From assembly GCA_963772845.1 (NCBI GenBank), contig CAVYYW010000027.1, positions 108,226 through 172,225 of the forward strand: a stretch of DNA of 64,000 nucleotides. Reading direction: 5' to 3'. The stretch is from CAVYYW01 sp963772845. GTDB lineage: Bacteria > Bacillota > Bacilli > Bacillales > Sporolactobacillaceae. Position 1 is the stretch's first letter; every line of letters starts with the position of its first letter. Both the position numbers and the translations under genes were made by a program. Under the pieces are notes generated by a model. The model searched no databases. It was not told the origin of the DNA and saw only the letters and a program-made list of their open reading frames with translations. Shown here one piece after another: positions 55,863-64,000 of the stretch.

Positions 55863-56740
55863 CAGCACCCAAAATAACTATTATCGGCAGCATCAATATG
55901 GACCTTGTGATCGAGACCGAACGCATGCCGAAGCAAGGCGAGACCATCACCGGCCGTCAATTTTCCATGATTCCCGGAGGGAAAGGTGCCAATCAGGCGG
56001 TAGCCGCCGCAAGACTTGGTGCCGAGGTCACGATGATCGGCGCCGTGGGCAAGGATGCTTTTGGCGACGAATTATTAAAACAGTTGGAAAAAGAAAATAT
56101 CAATATCGCAAATGTGAAACCGGTTACAGATCTCGCAACGGGTGTCGCATCGATCACGCTTGCTGAGCAGGATAACAGCATTATCGTCGTCCCGGGTGCC
56201 AACCATTCACTAACTCCGGAGGACCTACAAAGCTATGAAACAGTGATCAAAAACAGCGATGTCGTGCTGCTTCAGCTGGAGATTCCGATTGAGACGGTTC
56301 AAAAAGCGGCTGAACTGGCACACAAGCATCATGTCAAAGTCGTACTGAATCCCGCACCAATCCAGGAGCTCCCGGAAACGCTGCTTGAAGTGGTCGACGT
56401 CATCACACCGAATGAACATGAATATGAAGCCTTAACTCTATCTCAACCCAACTATTACACGAGCTTGGAAGAGAAACTGATTATCACGCAAGGCGGAAAC
56501 GGAACGGTTTATTTTGACCAAGGTGAAAAGCGGCATATCCCATCCCACAAGGTGGACGTCGTGGATACGACCGGGGCAGGCGACGCGTTTAACGGCGGAC
56601 TCGCTGTTAAGCTCGCTGAAGGCGCAAGCCGATCTGAAGCGGTCGCCTTCGCCAATGCAGTCGGCGCCCTTTCCGTCACAAAATTCGGCGCCCAAGCAGG
56701 CATGCCAACGCTTGAAGAGGTCACACAATTCATTAAATAA
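55859..56740 (+). CDS. rbsK: ribokinase
   Basis: Phosphorylates ribose to ribose-5-phosphate with ATP. 293-residue PfkB-family enzyme: GSINMDLV, PGGKGANQAVAAARLG, TTGAGDAFNGGLA with the catalytic Asp. Overlaps rbsR by 4 bases. Confidence 0.95.
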   Translation: MTAPKITIIGSINMDLVIETERMPKQGETITGRQFSMIPGGKGANQAVAAARLGAEVTMIGAVGKDAFGDELLKQLEKENINIANVKPVTDLATGVASITLAEQDNSIIVVPGANHSLTPEDLQSYETVIKNSDVVLLQLEIPIETVQKAAELAHKHHVKVVLNPAPIQELPETLLEVVDVITPNEHEYEALTLSQPNYYTSLEEKLIITQGGNGTVYFDQGEKRHIPSHKVDVVDTTGAGDAFNGGLAVKLAEGASRSEAVAFANAVGALSVTKFGAQAGMPTLEEVTQFIK

Positions 56741-57062
56741 ACGTTTGTTTAAAGAAAAGCGGAAGCACCCATGTAGCCCCGAAAGGCACTGGAGGCATAA
56801 GAAAAGCGGAGCTGCACATGTCAGCTCTGACAGGCACAGGCGAAGCATTGTGCGAGGAGCTGGCTGTCTGAGTTTGACAGCAAGCAATGCGCGAAGCGAC
56901 CCATGAGCTGCGCGGCGCGCTGGACACTGTGTGAGAAAATGGCTCTTTCATTTTCAAGCAATGGCGAAGTGACCCCGAGGGGCTGGGTGCTGCAGCTAGA
57001 CAGAAAGAAAAGTGAAGCCGCACATGTCAGCCCTGACAGGCACGAGCATCACTTCTCGAACG
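56733..57062. repeat. Repeat family D inside the rbs operon, between rbsK and rbsD
   Basis: Begins with the near-palindrome TTAAATAAACGTTTGTTTAA at 56733-56752, which includes the rbsK stop, then AAAGCGGAAGCACCCATGTA and several degenerate AAGCGGAGCTGCACATGTCA blocks to 57062. An A-related block (GCTTGCCGCGGGCGACCCGC) follows at 57180-57260. The gap to rbsD is about 667 bases with no gene. Confidence 0.7.
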
Positions 57063-57407
57063 ACTACGAGTTGCGACGAGGAATCCCGCTTCGAAGCATG
57101 ACTAGCAGACGCAGGAGCACATGGTCTCGCAGATTCCTTTTCGCATTAAAGCTTTTCGGACCAGCTTTGAAAAGTGCTCGCTTGCCGCGGGCGACCCGCG
57201 AGCCTCCTCACGCCTTGATGCAACGTTTGCGCTGTGGGGTCTCGCCTGGTTCGGTTCCCGCATCGCTTCCAATAGCTAAAGCGCCACCTAGACGATTCAG
57301 CGCCACTGTTTCCAACAACAAGCGGTGAATCTCGGCGACCTGATCGTAAACTATCTAATTAGCAACAGCCAAATATTAATTCTAGTGACCTGGAAAGGAG
57401 TGATCGA

Positions 57408-57804
57408 ATGAAAAAGCAAGGCATATTAAACAGCCGGATTGCAGCGGTGCTGGCGCGTCTTGGGCATACCGATACGATTGTGATCGCGGACTGCGGTCTG
57501 CCGATCCCGGATCATGTTGAGCGGATCGACCTGGCTCTTAAGCCGTGGCACACCGGGCTTTCTTGAGACATTAATGGAAGTGGCGGATGACATGGCGATT
57601 GAAACCATGACCGTCGCTGAAGAAATCAAAACAGAAAATGGCACGCTGCTTCAGTCCATTGAGCAGACGTATCCCGAGACAGCGATACAGTTCACGGACC
57701 ATGAGGCCTTCAAGCAGGCAACACATCAGGCGAAGGCCGTGATCCGGACCGGCGAAGCAACACCTTATGCCAATGTCATTTTACAGGCAGGAGTGATTTT
57801 CTAA
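57408..57804 (+). CDS. rbsD: D-ribose pyranase RbsD (one-base frameshift in this sequence)
   Basis: Interconverts pyranose and furanose forms of ribose after uptake. Restored length 131 residues, the usual size. N-terminal KKQGILNSRIAAVLARLGHT and DCGLPIP; the frame breaks at 57543-57544 (extra C in AAGCCGTGG), continuing RGTPGFLETLMEVADDM. The catalytic His is in ARLGHTD. ATG 57408 after GGAAAGGAG. Overlaps rbsA (TAATG). Confidence 0.9.
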
Positions 57805-59295
57805 TGAATCCAATCGTTCGCATGACCGATATCAGTAAATCATTTTCAAGCAATCAGGTGCTCGATCACGTCAAGCTCGACATCTACCCAGGTGAGATTC
57901 ATGCCTTAATGGGTGAGAACGGAGCGGGAAAATCGACCATGATGAAAATTTTGACCGGCATTTACACCCGTGATACCGGAACGATCGAGGTCAATGGCTC
58001 GCCCGTTGAATTTAAAGATGCAAGCGAGGCGGAGCATGCAGGAATCAGCGTGATCCACCAGGAGCTCAATATCATCCCGCATCTTTCTGTGATGGAGAAT
58101 CTTTTTCTCGGAAAAGAAATGACCTATCGATGGACAGGAATTCTTAAATCAGCTGAGATGAAAAAAATCACGAGAGACCGCCTCCAGCTGCTTGGTCTGA
58201 ATATGGATCCGGATAGGCGGGCAGGGGATCTTTCCGTCGGTCAGCAGCAGATGGTCGAGATTGCGAAAGCCCTTGCGACGGATGCAAAGGTTCTGGTCAT
58301 GGACGAGCCGACGGCAGCCCTTACGGATCGTGAAATTGAAGCGCTTTTCAAGGTGATGACAAAGCTCCGTGAGCAGGGTGTCGCAATTGTCTACATTTCG
58401 CATCGCATGGACGAGATCTTCCGGATGTGCGACAGAATCACGGTACTTCGGGACGGAACGTATGTCGGGACCGAGCAGATTAGAGAGACGTCCATGGCAC
58501 ATATTGTGAAAATGATGGTGGGACGTGAGCTTGGTGAGCTGTTTCCAGCGCGGAGTGAAACCGTCGGAAAAGAGCTGCTGAAGGTCGAGAACCTTTCAAG
58601 TGACACGATTTTTGAAAACGTTTCCTTTACTGTCCATGAAGGCGAAGTCCTTGGGGTTGCTGGGCTGATGGGAGCCGGCCGGTCAGAGATTGTCGAAACG
58701 CTGTTCGGCGCACGACCAATGGCAGGCGGAACCATTACGCTGGAAGGAAAAACACTCACGATCCGCAGTCCGTATGATGCGAAGAAAGCGGGCATCGGCT
58801 TTGTCACGGAAGACCGCAAGAGTGAGGGTCTCGTGCTGCCGCTATCCGTAAGAGAAAATTTATCACTTGCCTAATTTGAAAGCGGTTTCCAAAGGCGGGA
58901 TGATCAATAAATCTGCTGAAAAAGAGTCGGCCAATGATTTCATCAAACGCCTGAACATCAAAACGTATTCGTCCGAGCAGGAGGTCAAGTCGCTTAGCGG
59001 CGGCAATCAGCAGAAGGTCGTCATCGGTAAATGGCTCGGCATCAACCCGAGAGTGCTGATTCTTGACGAACCGACCCGCGGCGTTGATATCGGGGCAAAA
59101 CAGGAGATCTACAAGCTGATTAATGAACTGACCGAGCAGGGAGTGGGCATTATCATGATTTCATCCGAACTCCCCGAGGTGCTTGGCATGAGTGACCGGA
59201 TTATGGTGATTCACGAAGGACGCGTCGCGAAAATCCTCAATAAAAAAGACGCCAACCAGGAAAATATTATGCATGCCGCAACAGGAGGGGAATAA
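57804..59295 (+). CDS. rbsA: ribose ABC transporter ATP-binding protein RbsA (one-base frameshift in this sequence)
   Basis: Fused double ATPase. Restored length about 496 residues. First half: Walker A GENGAGKS, LSVGQQQMVEIAKAL. Second half: GLMGAGRSE and LSGGNQQKVVIGKWL. The frame breaks at the extra G at 58869 after RENLSL; the next frame continues PNLKAVSKGGMI. Starts on the last base of rbsD. Confidence 0.9.
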
Positions 59296-59296
59296 C

Positions 59297-60233
59297 ATGT
59301 CGAAAAAATGGCTCGGTAAACTGCAGACACTCGGTCCGGTCATCGGACTCGTGCTGATCGTCATCATTCTATCGGTTATGAGCCCGAACTTTCTATCACT
59401 CGATAACATTCTGAACGTGCTTCGCCAGGTCTCCATTAATGCATTAATTGCCTTTGGGATGACCCTTGTTATTTTAACGGGCGGCATCGATCTATCCGTC
59501 GGTTCCATATCTGGCTCTCGGCGGCGCCATCACAGCCAAGCTTCTCGCAAGCGGGATGGACCCGGTGCTTGCTGTTCTGATCGGTATGCTCGCCGGCGGA
59601 ATCATGGGTGCGATCAACGGCTTTATTATTACAAAAGGAAAAGTCGCGCCCTTTATCGCGACCCTTGCCACAATGACCATCTTCAGGGGACTGACGCTCG
59701 TCTACACAGATGGCCGTCCGGTCACCGGCTTGTCGGACAGCACCTTTTTCCAAATGATCGGGAAGGGCTATATGTCCTACATCCCGCTGCCTGTCATCTG
59801 GATGCTGATTGCTTTCGTCATCCTGCTGTTTGTCCTTAAGAAAACCGTCTTCGGACGCGGCATCTATGCGGTCGGCGGAAATGAAGAAGCATCGATTTTA
59901 TCCGGTATCAAAGCGGACCGTGTGAAAATCTGGGTCTACATCATTACAGGTGTGCTGGCAGCTTTCGCAGGGCTGATCCTGACGTCACGCTTGAACTCCG
60001 CTCAGCCCAATGCCGGCATGTCCTATGAACTCGACGCCATCGCAGCCGTTGTTCTCGGCGGGACAAGCCTTGTCGGCGGACGAGGCTGGATTCTCGGTAC
60101 CCTTGTCGGGGCACTGATCATCGGTGTCCTCAACAACGGACTCAACCTGTTGGACGTCTCACCATTCTTCCAGCAGGTCGTCAAAGGCGCCGTCATCTTG
60201 CTTGCAGTATTGCTGGACCGCCGCAATAAATAG
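59297..60233 (+). CDS. rbsC: ribose ABC transporter permease RbsC (one-base frameshift in this sequence)
   Basis: Restored length 311 residues, multi-spanning permease with ILTGGIDLSVGSI and AVVLGGTSLVGGRGWILGTL. The frame breaks at the extra T at 59510 after VGSI; the next frame continues LALGGAITAKLLASGM. ATG 59297 after AGGAGGGG; the frame extends upstream to 59273 without a better start. Confidence 0.9.
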
Positions 60234-60245
60234 ATTGAAAACCTA

Positions 60246-60420
60246 TTAAACAAACGTTTGATTAAAGAAAAGCGGAGCCGCACATGTCAGCCCTGACGGG
60301 CACTGGAGCATTTCCGAAAATGGCTCTTTCATTTTCAAGAATAGCGAAGTGACCCCGAGGGCTGTGCGGCGCAGCTGGACAAACGAAAAGTGAAGCCGCA
60401 CATGTCAGCTCTGACAGGTA
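60246..60420. repeat. Repeat family D inside the rbs operon, between rbsC and rbsB
   Basis: Begins with the near-palindrome TTAAACAAACGTTTGATTAA (60246-60265), just after the rbsC stop, then AAGCGGAGCCGCACATGTCA and the ATGGCTCTTTCATTTTCAAG and GTGACCCCGAGGG blocks also seen at 56940-56990, ending near GAAGCCGCACATGTCAGCTC. Confidence 0.7.
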
Positions 60421-60448
60421 CCGAAAAAGTCTCCGGGTTTAGACGTGA

Positions 60449-60590
60449 GTGTTGATTTCCGCTCTAGGCTGCTCGCTTTCCACGGGCACGGCCTCAGCTA
60501 ACTTTGGAGGGGGCTACTTGTACTCCAAAGTGGATCTTCGGACGCGTGCTATTCCCGTTGGAGTCTCGCGCCTTCCGCTTCAATCAACTG
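60449..60590 (-). repeat. Repeat family A copy inside the rbs operon
   Basis: TGATTTCCGCTCTAGGCTGC, CGGGCACGGCCTCAGCTAAC, CTCCAAAGTGGATCTTCGGA, CGCGTGCTATTCCCGTTGGA. Reverse orientation relative to the copy at 54172. 60591-60909 has no gene. Confidence 0.75.
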
Positions 60591-60909
60591 TTGTTGTCTG
60601 ATGATGCACTTTAATAAGCCAATTGTAGCTATAGATTTTCAGCGGCCATCAGCTGATTCCGCAGGCGTCTCGTACTTCCCGGCAGCTCGGCATGGTGATA
60701 AAGGAATTTCAACTTTTAGCAATCTAGCGGCATTTCAAGGCATCAGACACGGAGTTCATTCTTAATGTAAGCAAGATTATAAAAACAGAAGTTTTCAGTG
60801 GTGTCCCCGAGAGGCACTGGCAGCATCTAAACAAATCAACGGTGATAAGATGGCTTGCCATCTTCACATAAAGCATTAGCATTACCATATTCCAAGGAGG
60901 CGTTTCCTA

Positions 60910-61833
60910 ATGAGTAAGGTTTTAAAATCCATAGTTTTTGGTATTCTCTGTGTTGTTCTTTTAGCGGGCTGTTCCACAAAGGCTCCCGGATCCGATAGCA
61001 GTTCGAAAAAAGATGATGGCAAGCTGAAAATCGGCTTAGCGCTGTCGACTCTAAACAACCCGTTCTTCGTGTCGCTTAAAGACGGCGCTGAAAAAGAAGC
61101 AAAGAAAAAAGGCTATACACTGATCTCTGTCAGTGCAGGCGATGACTCGGCTAAGCAAGCAAACGACATTGAAGACTTGATTCAAAAGAACGTTGATGTC
61201 CTATTGATCAACCCAACCGATTCTGATGCTGTTGTTTCTGCCGTTAAATCAGCAAATGACGCTGGTATCCCGGTTATTACCGTTGACCGTGAATCAAACG
61301 GCGGTAAAGTGGCAACGCATATTGCTTCCGATAACGTAAAAGGCGGCGAAATGGCAGCCAAATTCTTGATCAGCAAACTGAATGGTAAAGGCAATGTGGT
61401 TGAGCTTCAAGGTGTGCCTGGTTCATCTGCAGCCAACGAACGCGGAAAAGGCTTCGATGACGCGATCAAGAAAGCCGATGGCATTAAAGTCGTGGCAAAA
61501 CAGCCAGCAGACTTTAACCGTTCAAAAGGCTTGTCTGTAATGGAAAACATCATCCAAAGCAATAACAACATCGACGCTGTCTTCGCTCAGAACGACGAAA
61601 TGGCTCTAGGCGCGATTGTTGCTTTAAAAGAAGCAGGACTTAAAGATGTGAAAGTTGTCGGTTTTGACGGCACTGACGATGGTCAGAAAGCCATCAAAGA
61701 CGGCAAGATGTCCATGACGATTGCTCAGAAGCCTGAATTGATTGGCCAAAAAGCAGTAGACTACGCTAAAAAAGCAAAAGCCGGCGACAAGCTACCTAAA
61801 TTCGTCCCAGTTGAGCTTAAAGAGATTAAGTAA
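60910..61833 (+). CDS. rbsB: ribose-binding lipoprotein RbsB
   Basis: 307-residue substrate-binding protein of the ribose importer: lipobox LLAGC with lipidated Cys21, then a type I PBP fold (IGLALSTLNNPFFVSLKDGA, LLINPTDSDAVVSAV, VDRESNGG, VGFDGTDDGQKAI). ATG 60910 after AAGGAGGCG. The ~676-base gap to rbsC carries repeats, so it may have its own promoter. Confidence 0.93.
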   Translation: MSKVLKSIVFGILCVVLLAGCSTKAPGSDSSSKKDDGKLKIGLALSTLNNPFFVSLKDGAEKEAKKKGYTLISVSAGDDSAKQANDIEDLIQKNVDVLLINPTDSDAVVSAVKSANDAGIPVITVDRESNGGKVATHIASDNVKGGEMAAKFLISKLNGKGNVVELQGVPGSSAANERGKGFDDAIKKADGIKVVAKQPADFNRSKGLSVMENIIQSNNNIDAVFAQNDEMALGAIVALKEAGLKDVKVVGFDGTDDGQKAIKDGKMSMTIAQKPELIGQKAVDYAKKAKAGDKLPKFVPVELKEIK

Positions 61834-61857
61834 GTAGAAATAAGAAATAAAGTAAAT

Positions 61858-61887
61858 AGCCCGAGCATAAAAATGCTCGGGCTTTTT
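61858..61887 (+). terminator. Terminator of rbsB
   Basis: AGCCCGAGCAT pairs with ATGCTCGGGCT and is followed by TTTTTGC. Confidence 0.85.
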
Positions 61888-62033
61888 GCTTGTTTTCAGA
61901 AGTGCCTGTCACGCCCCGAGATATGTCGAATGAACACGTGCACAGACATGCGAAAGCGATATTTCCAGTTCTAGAAAGCGAGCTCTATCCACTTAATTGA
62001 ATAAGTGTCCTAACAAAGCATTTACTCATATAC

Positions 62034-62071
62034 TTAATAAAAACAGGCAGTCGAGTTTTCTCGACTGCCTG
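62034..62071 (-). terminator. Terminator on the minus strand after the hydrolase-regulator gene
   Basis: CAGGCAGTCGAG pairs perfectly with CTCGACTGCCTG across a four-base loop; on the minus strand TTTTATTAAG follows. 61888-62193 contains no other feature. Confidence 0.7.
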
Positions 62072-62193
62072 AAATCTAGTACTTTATTTTTCTTCTTCGA
62101 ATCACAATCATAGCTTCACCGAATCATCCCGAATCTTCCTTAAAAGACTCTTCCGAGTCTTCTCGAATCCCGTGCACACACTCGACTCCCCAT

Positions 62194-63696
62194 TCACAGC
62201 TTCCGGCTGAGCATTTCCGAGCGTTCTTCACAGAAGCCTTCGTAAGGTTCAACAGAATGGCTGACGCTGACCAGGCGCTTCGCATCAAAATTTTGCCCCT
62301 TACGCTCCATGACGTCCAGCAGATACATAAAGGCATCGGTCAGCTTCCACTCAATCTGGTTCGACAGGTCGTGCAGCCACTCCCCGCCATAATCAGAGAG
62401 GAAATTCGAACCATAGGTTTCAATTAAACGATGATAAAGGGACAAGCGGTTTTTCAGCGGCCGGTCCGTAATCGTTAACCGTTCAATATCTCTAATGTAA
62501 TCGACGAGATCACATTCAATCAACGTATTAATCGCGACATAATCACGCGTGATCACCAGGGCATGATGAAGGCTTTCATCAGAATGCTGCTGGAAGATTG
62601 ATTTCAGATGTGCCAGCTGGACCCGCAGCCCGTTCTTCGCATCTTCCTCCGCCTTTTCCGGATGGAAGACCGTCAAAAGCTCGCTTCTCGGCACTTTCTT
62701 GTGAAGGGCAAGGTAGAGAAGCAGCTCCTTCGCTCGGCGCTGGCTCCATTTACCGATCACCCGGTGGCCTTTCCATTTCACGGAGAACTGATGAATAAAT
62801 TTAATATCAAGCGCTGCCAGCAGGGCTTCCTTCCGGTAACCGCTCTGAATGATGTGATTCAGCTTTTCAACGAGAAGCTGATGCGTCACTGAAAATTGTA
62901 CCGGCAAGGGATTCCGAATAAACTGATCCAGGCAATTGGCGACAAATTCTGGCTGGTCCATCGTAATCAGATTCGAGGCGTTCGGAACAATGATGAAACG
63001 GTTATTCTTAATATAGCTCGAATAAATCATTGATAGATTAGCAGGATAGACGGGATCTAATTCGCCGTGCAGAATCAGCGTCGGGACCTTGACCTTCTGC
63101 AGATCAGCTAGAAAGTTGTGATCATCCGTCGGCATTAAGAGCTCCAGAACCTTGGCGTATGTCCCCGGATCCAGGCGATTGAAGGCGTTCAGGATGATCC
63201 GATGCTTATACTCCGTAATCGGATAGACCATCTTCTCGACCAGTTCCTCGGCATATTGCTGGGGACGGTGGATCATTTTCTCCGTGCGTGCCTCGTACTC
63301 ATACAAGTAAAGCTCATCCGGAAAGTAAAAGGGGGTGGACATAAGCGTCAATGTTTCGACACGAAGCGGAAAGTGATTCGTGAAATCCAGTCCGACAATG
63401 CCACCGAAACCGTTCCCAATCAAGTGGCACTTATTAATCTCTAAATGCTTTAACAATAAACGAAGCTCGTCCCGGACCTGGTTCACCGAAATGGTTTTGT
63501 CGCCTTTCGTTGTCAGACCGTGACCAAAGACATCGTAGATTAGCAGATTATAATCAGAGGGCAGGGCAGGTATAAATGATTGCCAAATGGTCAGATCCAC
63601 CCCAAGACCATGAATAAAGACGAGCGTCTCTGCATCGTCATGTCGTTTATCCCATTGATAATGGACTTTGTACCCGTCTGCATCCAGAAATGGCAT
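62194..63696 (-). CDS. alpha/beta-hydrolase-fold protein fused to a SARP-like winged-helix/BTAD regulator
   Basis: 500 residues. N-terminal ~1-262 is an alpha/beta hydrolase: HGLGVDLTIW oxyanion loop (29-38) and acid Asp214 in HGELDPVYP. The nucleophile elbow reads GNGFGG (94-99) with Gly96 where Ser is expected, and the histidine position reads NASNLITM with Asn242. Two of three triad residues are thus absent. After a linker, ~285-370 holds a winged-helix (WSQRRAKELLLYLALHKK, then LRVQLAHLKSIF), and the rest resembles a bacterial transcriptional activation (BTAD) domain. Probably a ligand-sensing regulator. Start ATG 63696 behind AAAGGAGG; the frame is open to 63729. Confidence 0.8.
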   Translation of the reverse strand: MPFLDADGYKVHYQWDKRHDDAETLVFIHGLGVDLTIWQSFIPALPSDYNLLIYDVFGHGLTTKGDKTISVNQVRDELRLLLKHLEINKCHLIGNGFGGIVGLDFTNHFPLRVETLTLMSTPFYFPDELYLYEYEARTEKMIHRPQQYAEELVEKMVYPITEYKHRIILNAFNRLDPGTYAKVLELLMPTDDHNFLADLQKVKVPTLILHGELDPVYPANLSMIYSSYIKNNRFIIVPNASNLITMDQPEFVANCLDQFIRNPLPVQFSVTHQLLVEKLNHIIQSGYRKEALLAALDIKFIHQFSVKWKGHRVIGKWSQRRAKELLLYLALHKKVPRSELLTVFHPEKAEEDAKNGLRVQLAHLKSIFQQHSDESLHHALVITRDYVAINTLIECDLVDYIRDIERLTITDRPLKNRLSLYHRLIETYGSNFLSDYGGEWLHDLSNQIEWKLTDAFMYLLDVMERKGQNFDAKRLVSVSHSVEPYEGFCEERSEMLSRKL

Positions 63697-64000
63697 ATCA
63701 TTTAACCTCCTTTTTCCGAGTTCGATCAAAAAAGTCGTTTACGTTCGATTATAGCTATAATGACTCATTCTATCAATTAATAGTATGTGTAAATTTATTA
63801 AAAGTAAATTTATACATAGTTCGTAAGTCTTGTAATGGTTCTGTAATGTCCTGAATGTTAAGATATCGAACGTTGACATATTTAAGGGCTGTTTGCAGAT
63901 TTTTCACTGCTACTGTTTGAAAAAGAGAAATAAGAGTGGCTAACGATACTGTAGAATCGTCATTTTTCCCAAAATGCTTCCTCTCTTAAACGTACCTTTG
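63697..64000 (-). other. Upstream region of the hydrolase-regulator gene
   Basis: Contains the promoter for the gene below and then A+T-rich sequence with no further gene up to the window end. Confidence 0.6.
63748..63776 (-). promoter_or_regulatory. sigma-A promoter of the hydrolase-regulator gene
   Basis: Reading the minus strand: TTGATA (63771-63776), 17-base spacer, TATAAT (63748-63753), about 50 bases from the ATG at 63696. Confidence 0.65.

Overview
The window reads as the chromosome of a low-to-moderate G+C, endospore-forming, motile member of the Bacillales. Gene order from murA2-glpX-rho-rpmE-tdk-prfA-prmC-spoIIR-ywlC-mntP-ywlE-ywlG-glyA-upp through the atp operon, ywzB, ywmB, murAA, spoIID, spoIIQ, spoIIID, mbl, flhO, flhP and fabZ follows the Bacillus subtilis backbone closely. 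SpoIIR, SpoIID, SpoIIQ and SpoIIID mark a spore former and FlhO/FlhP mark flagella. A Sporolactobacillus-like genus is my guess; no rRNA or other typing gene is present to confirm it.

Layout. 1-13998: housekeeping genes (cell wall, gluconeogenesis, Rho, ribosome, translation release and its methylation, t6A synthesis, Mn export, protein-arginine phosphatase, SHMT), with a CoA-disulfide reductase on the minus strand. 14-16.6 kb: an island of composite repeats carrying a NERD-domain gene. 16.6-25.4 kb: upp and the complete F1Fo ATP synthase operon (atpZ/I, a, c, b, delta, alpha, gamma, beta, epsilon). 27-32 kb: ywzB, ywmB, murAA, spoIID, spoIIQ. 32.3-44.2 kb: an accessory block with a DUF1028 protein, an Lrp/AsnC regulator, an Opp/Dpp-type peptide ABC transporter, a YwrD-type gamma-glutamyltransferase and a split chromate-type transporter with a truncated duplicate. 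This resembles an expanded B. subtilis ywrABCD cluster. 45-50 kb: spoIIID, mbl, flhO, flhP, an EpuA-like membrane protein and fabZ. 50.6-53.4 kb: a ring-cleaving dioxygenase and an amidohydrolase. 54.6-61.9 kb: a ribose operon (rbsR K D A C B) with a promoter and two RbsR-type operators, interrupted by repeats. 62-63.7 kb: a minus-strand fusion of a degenerate alpha/beta-hydrolase with a SARP/BTAD-like regulator.

Two things dominate beyond the genes. First, intergenic space is packed with at least four interspersed repeat families: (A) an inverted-repeat element of about 115-140 bp; (B) tandem arrays of a 51-52 bp hairpin unit; (C) a composite element of about 330 bp with a tandem 21-bp array between fixed hairpin blocks; (D) an AAAGCGGAG-type element that also sits inside the rbs operon. 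Second, seventeen genes carry single-base frameshifts (18 events, 17 of them one extra base). Restoring each reading frame gives a full-length, family-typical protein, including essential ATP synthase subunits, so these look like uncorrected insertion-type sequencing errors rather than decay. I annotate the restored genes and mark where each shift lies.
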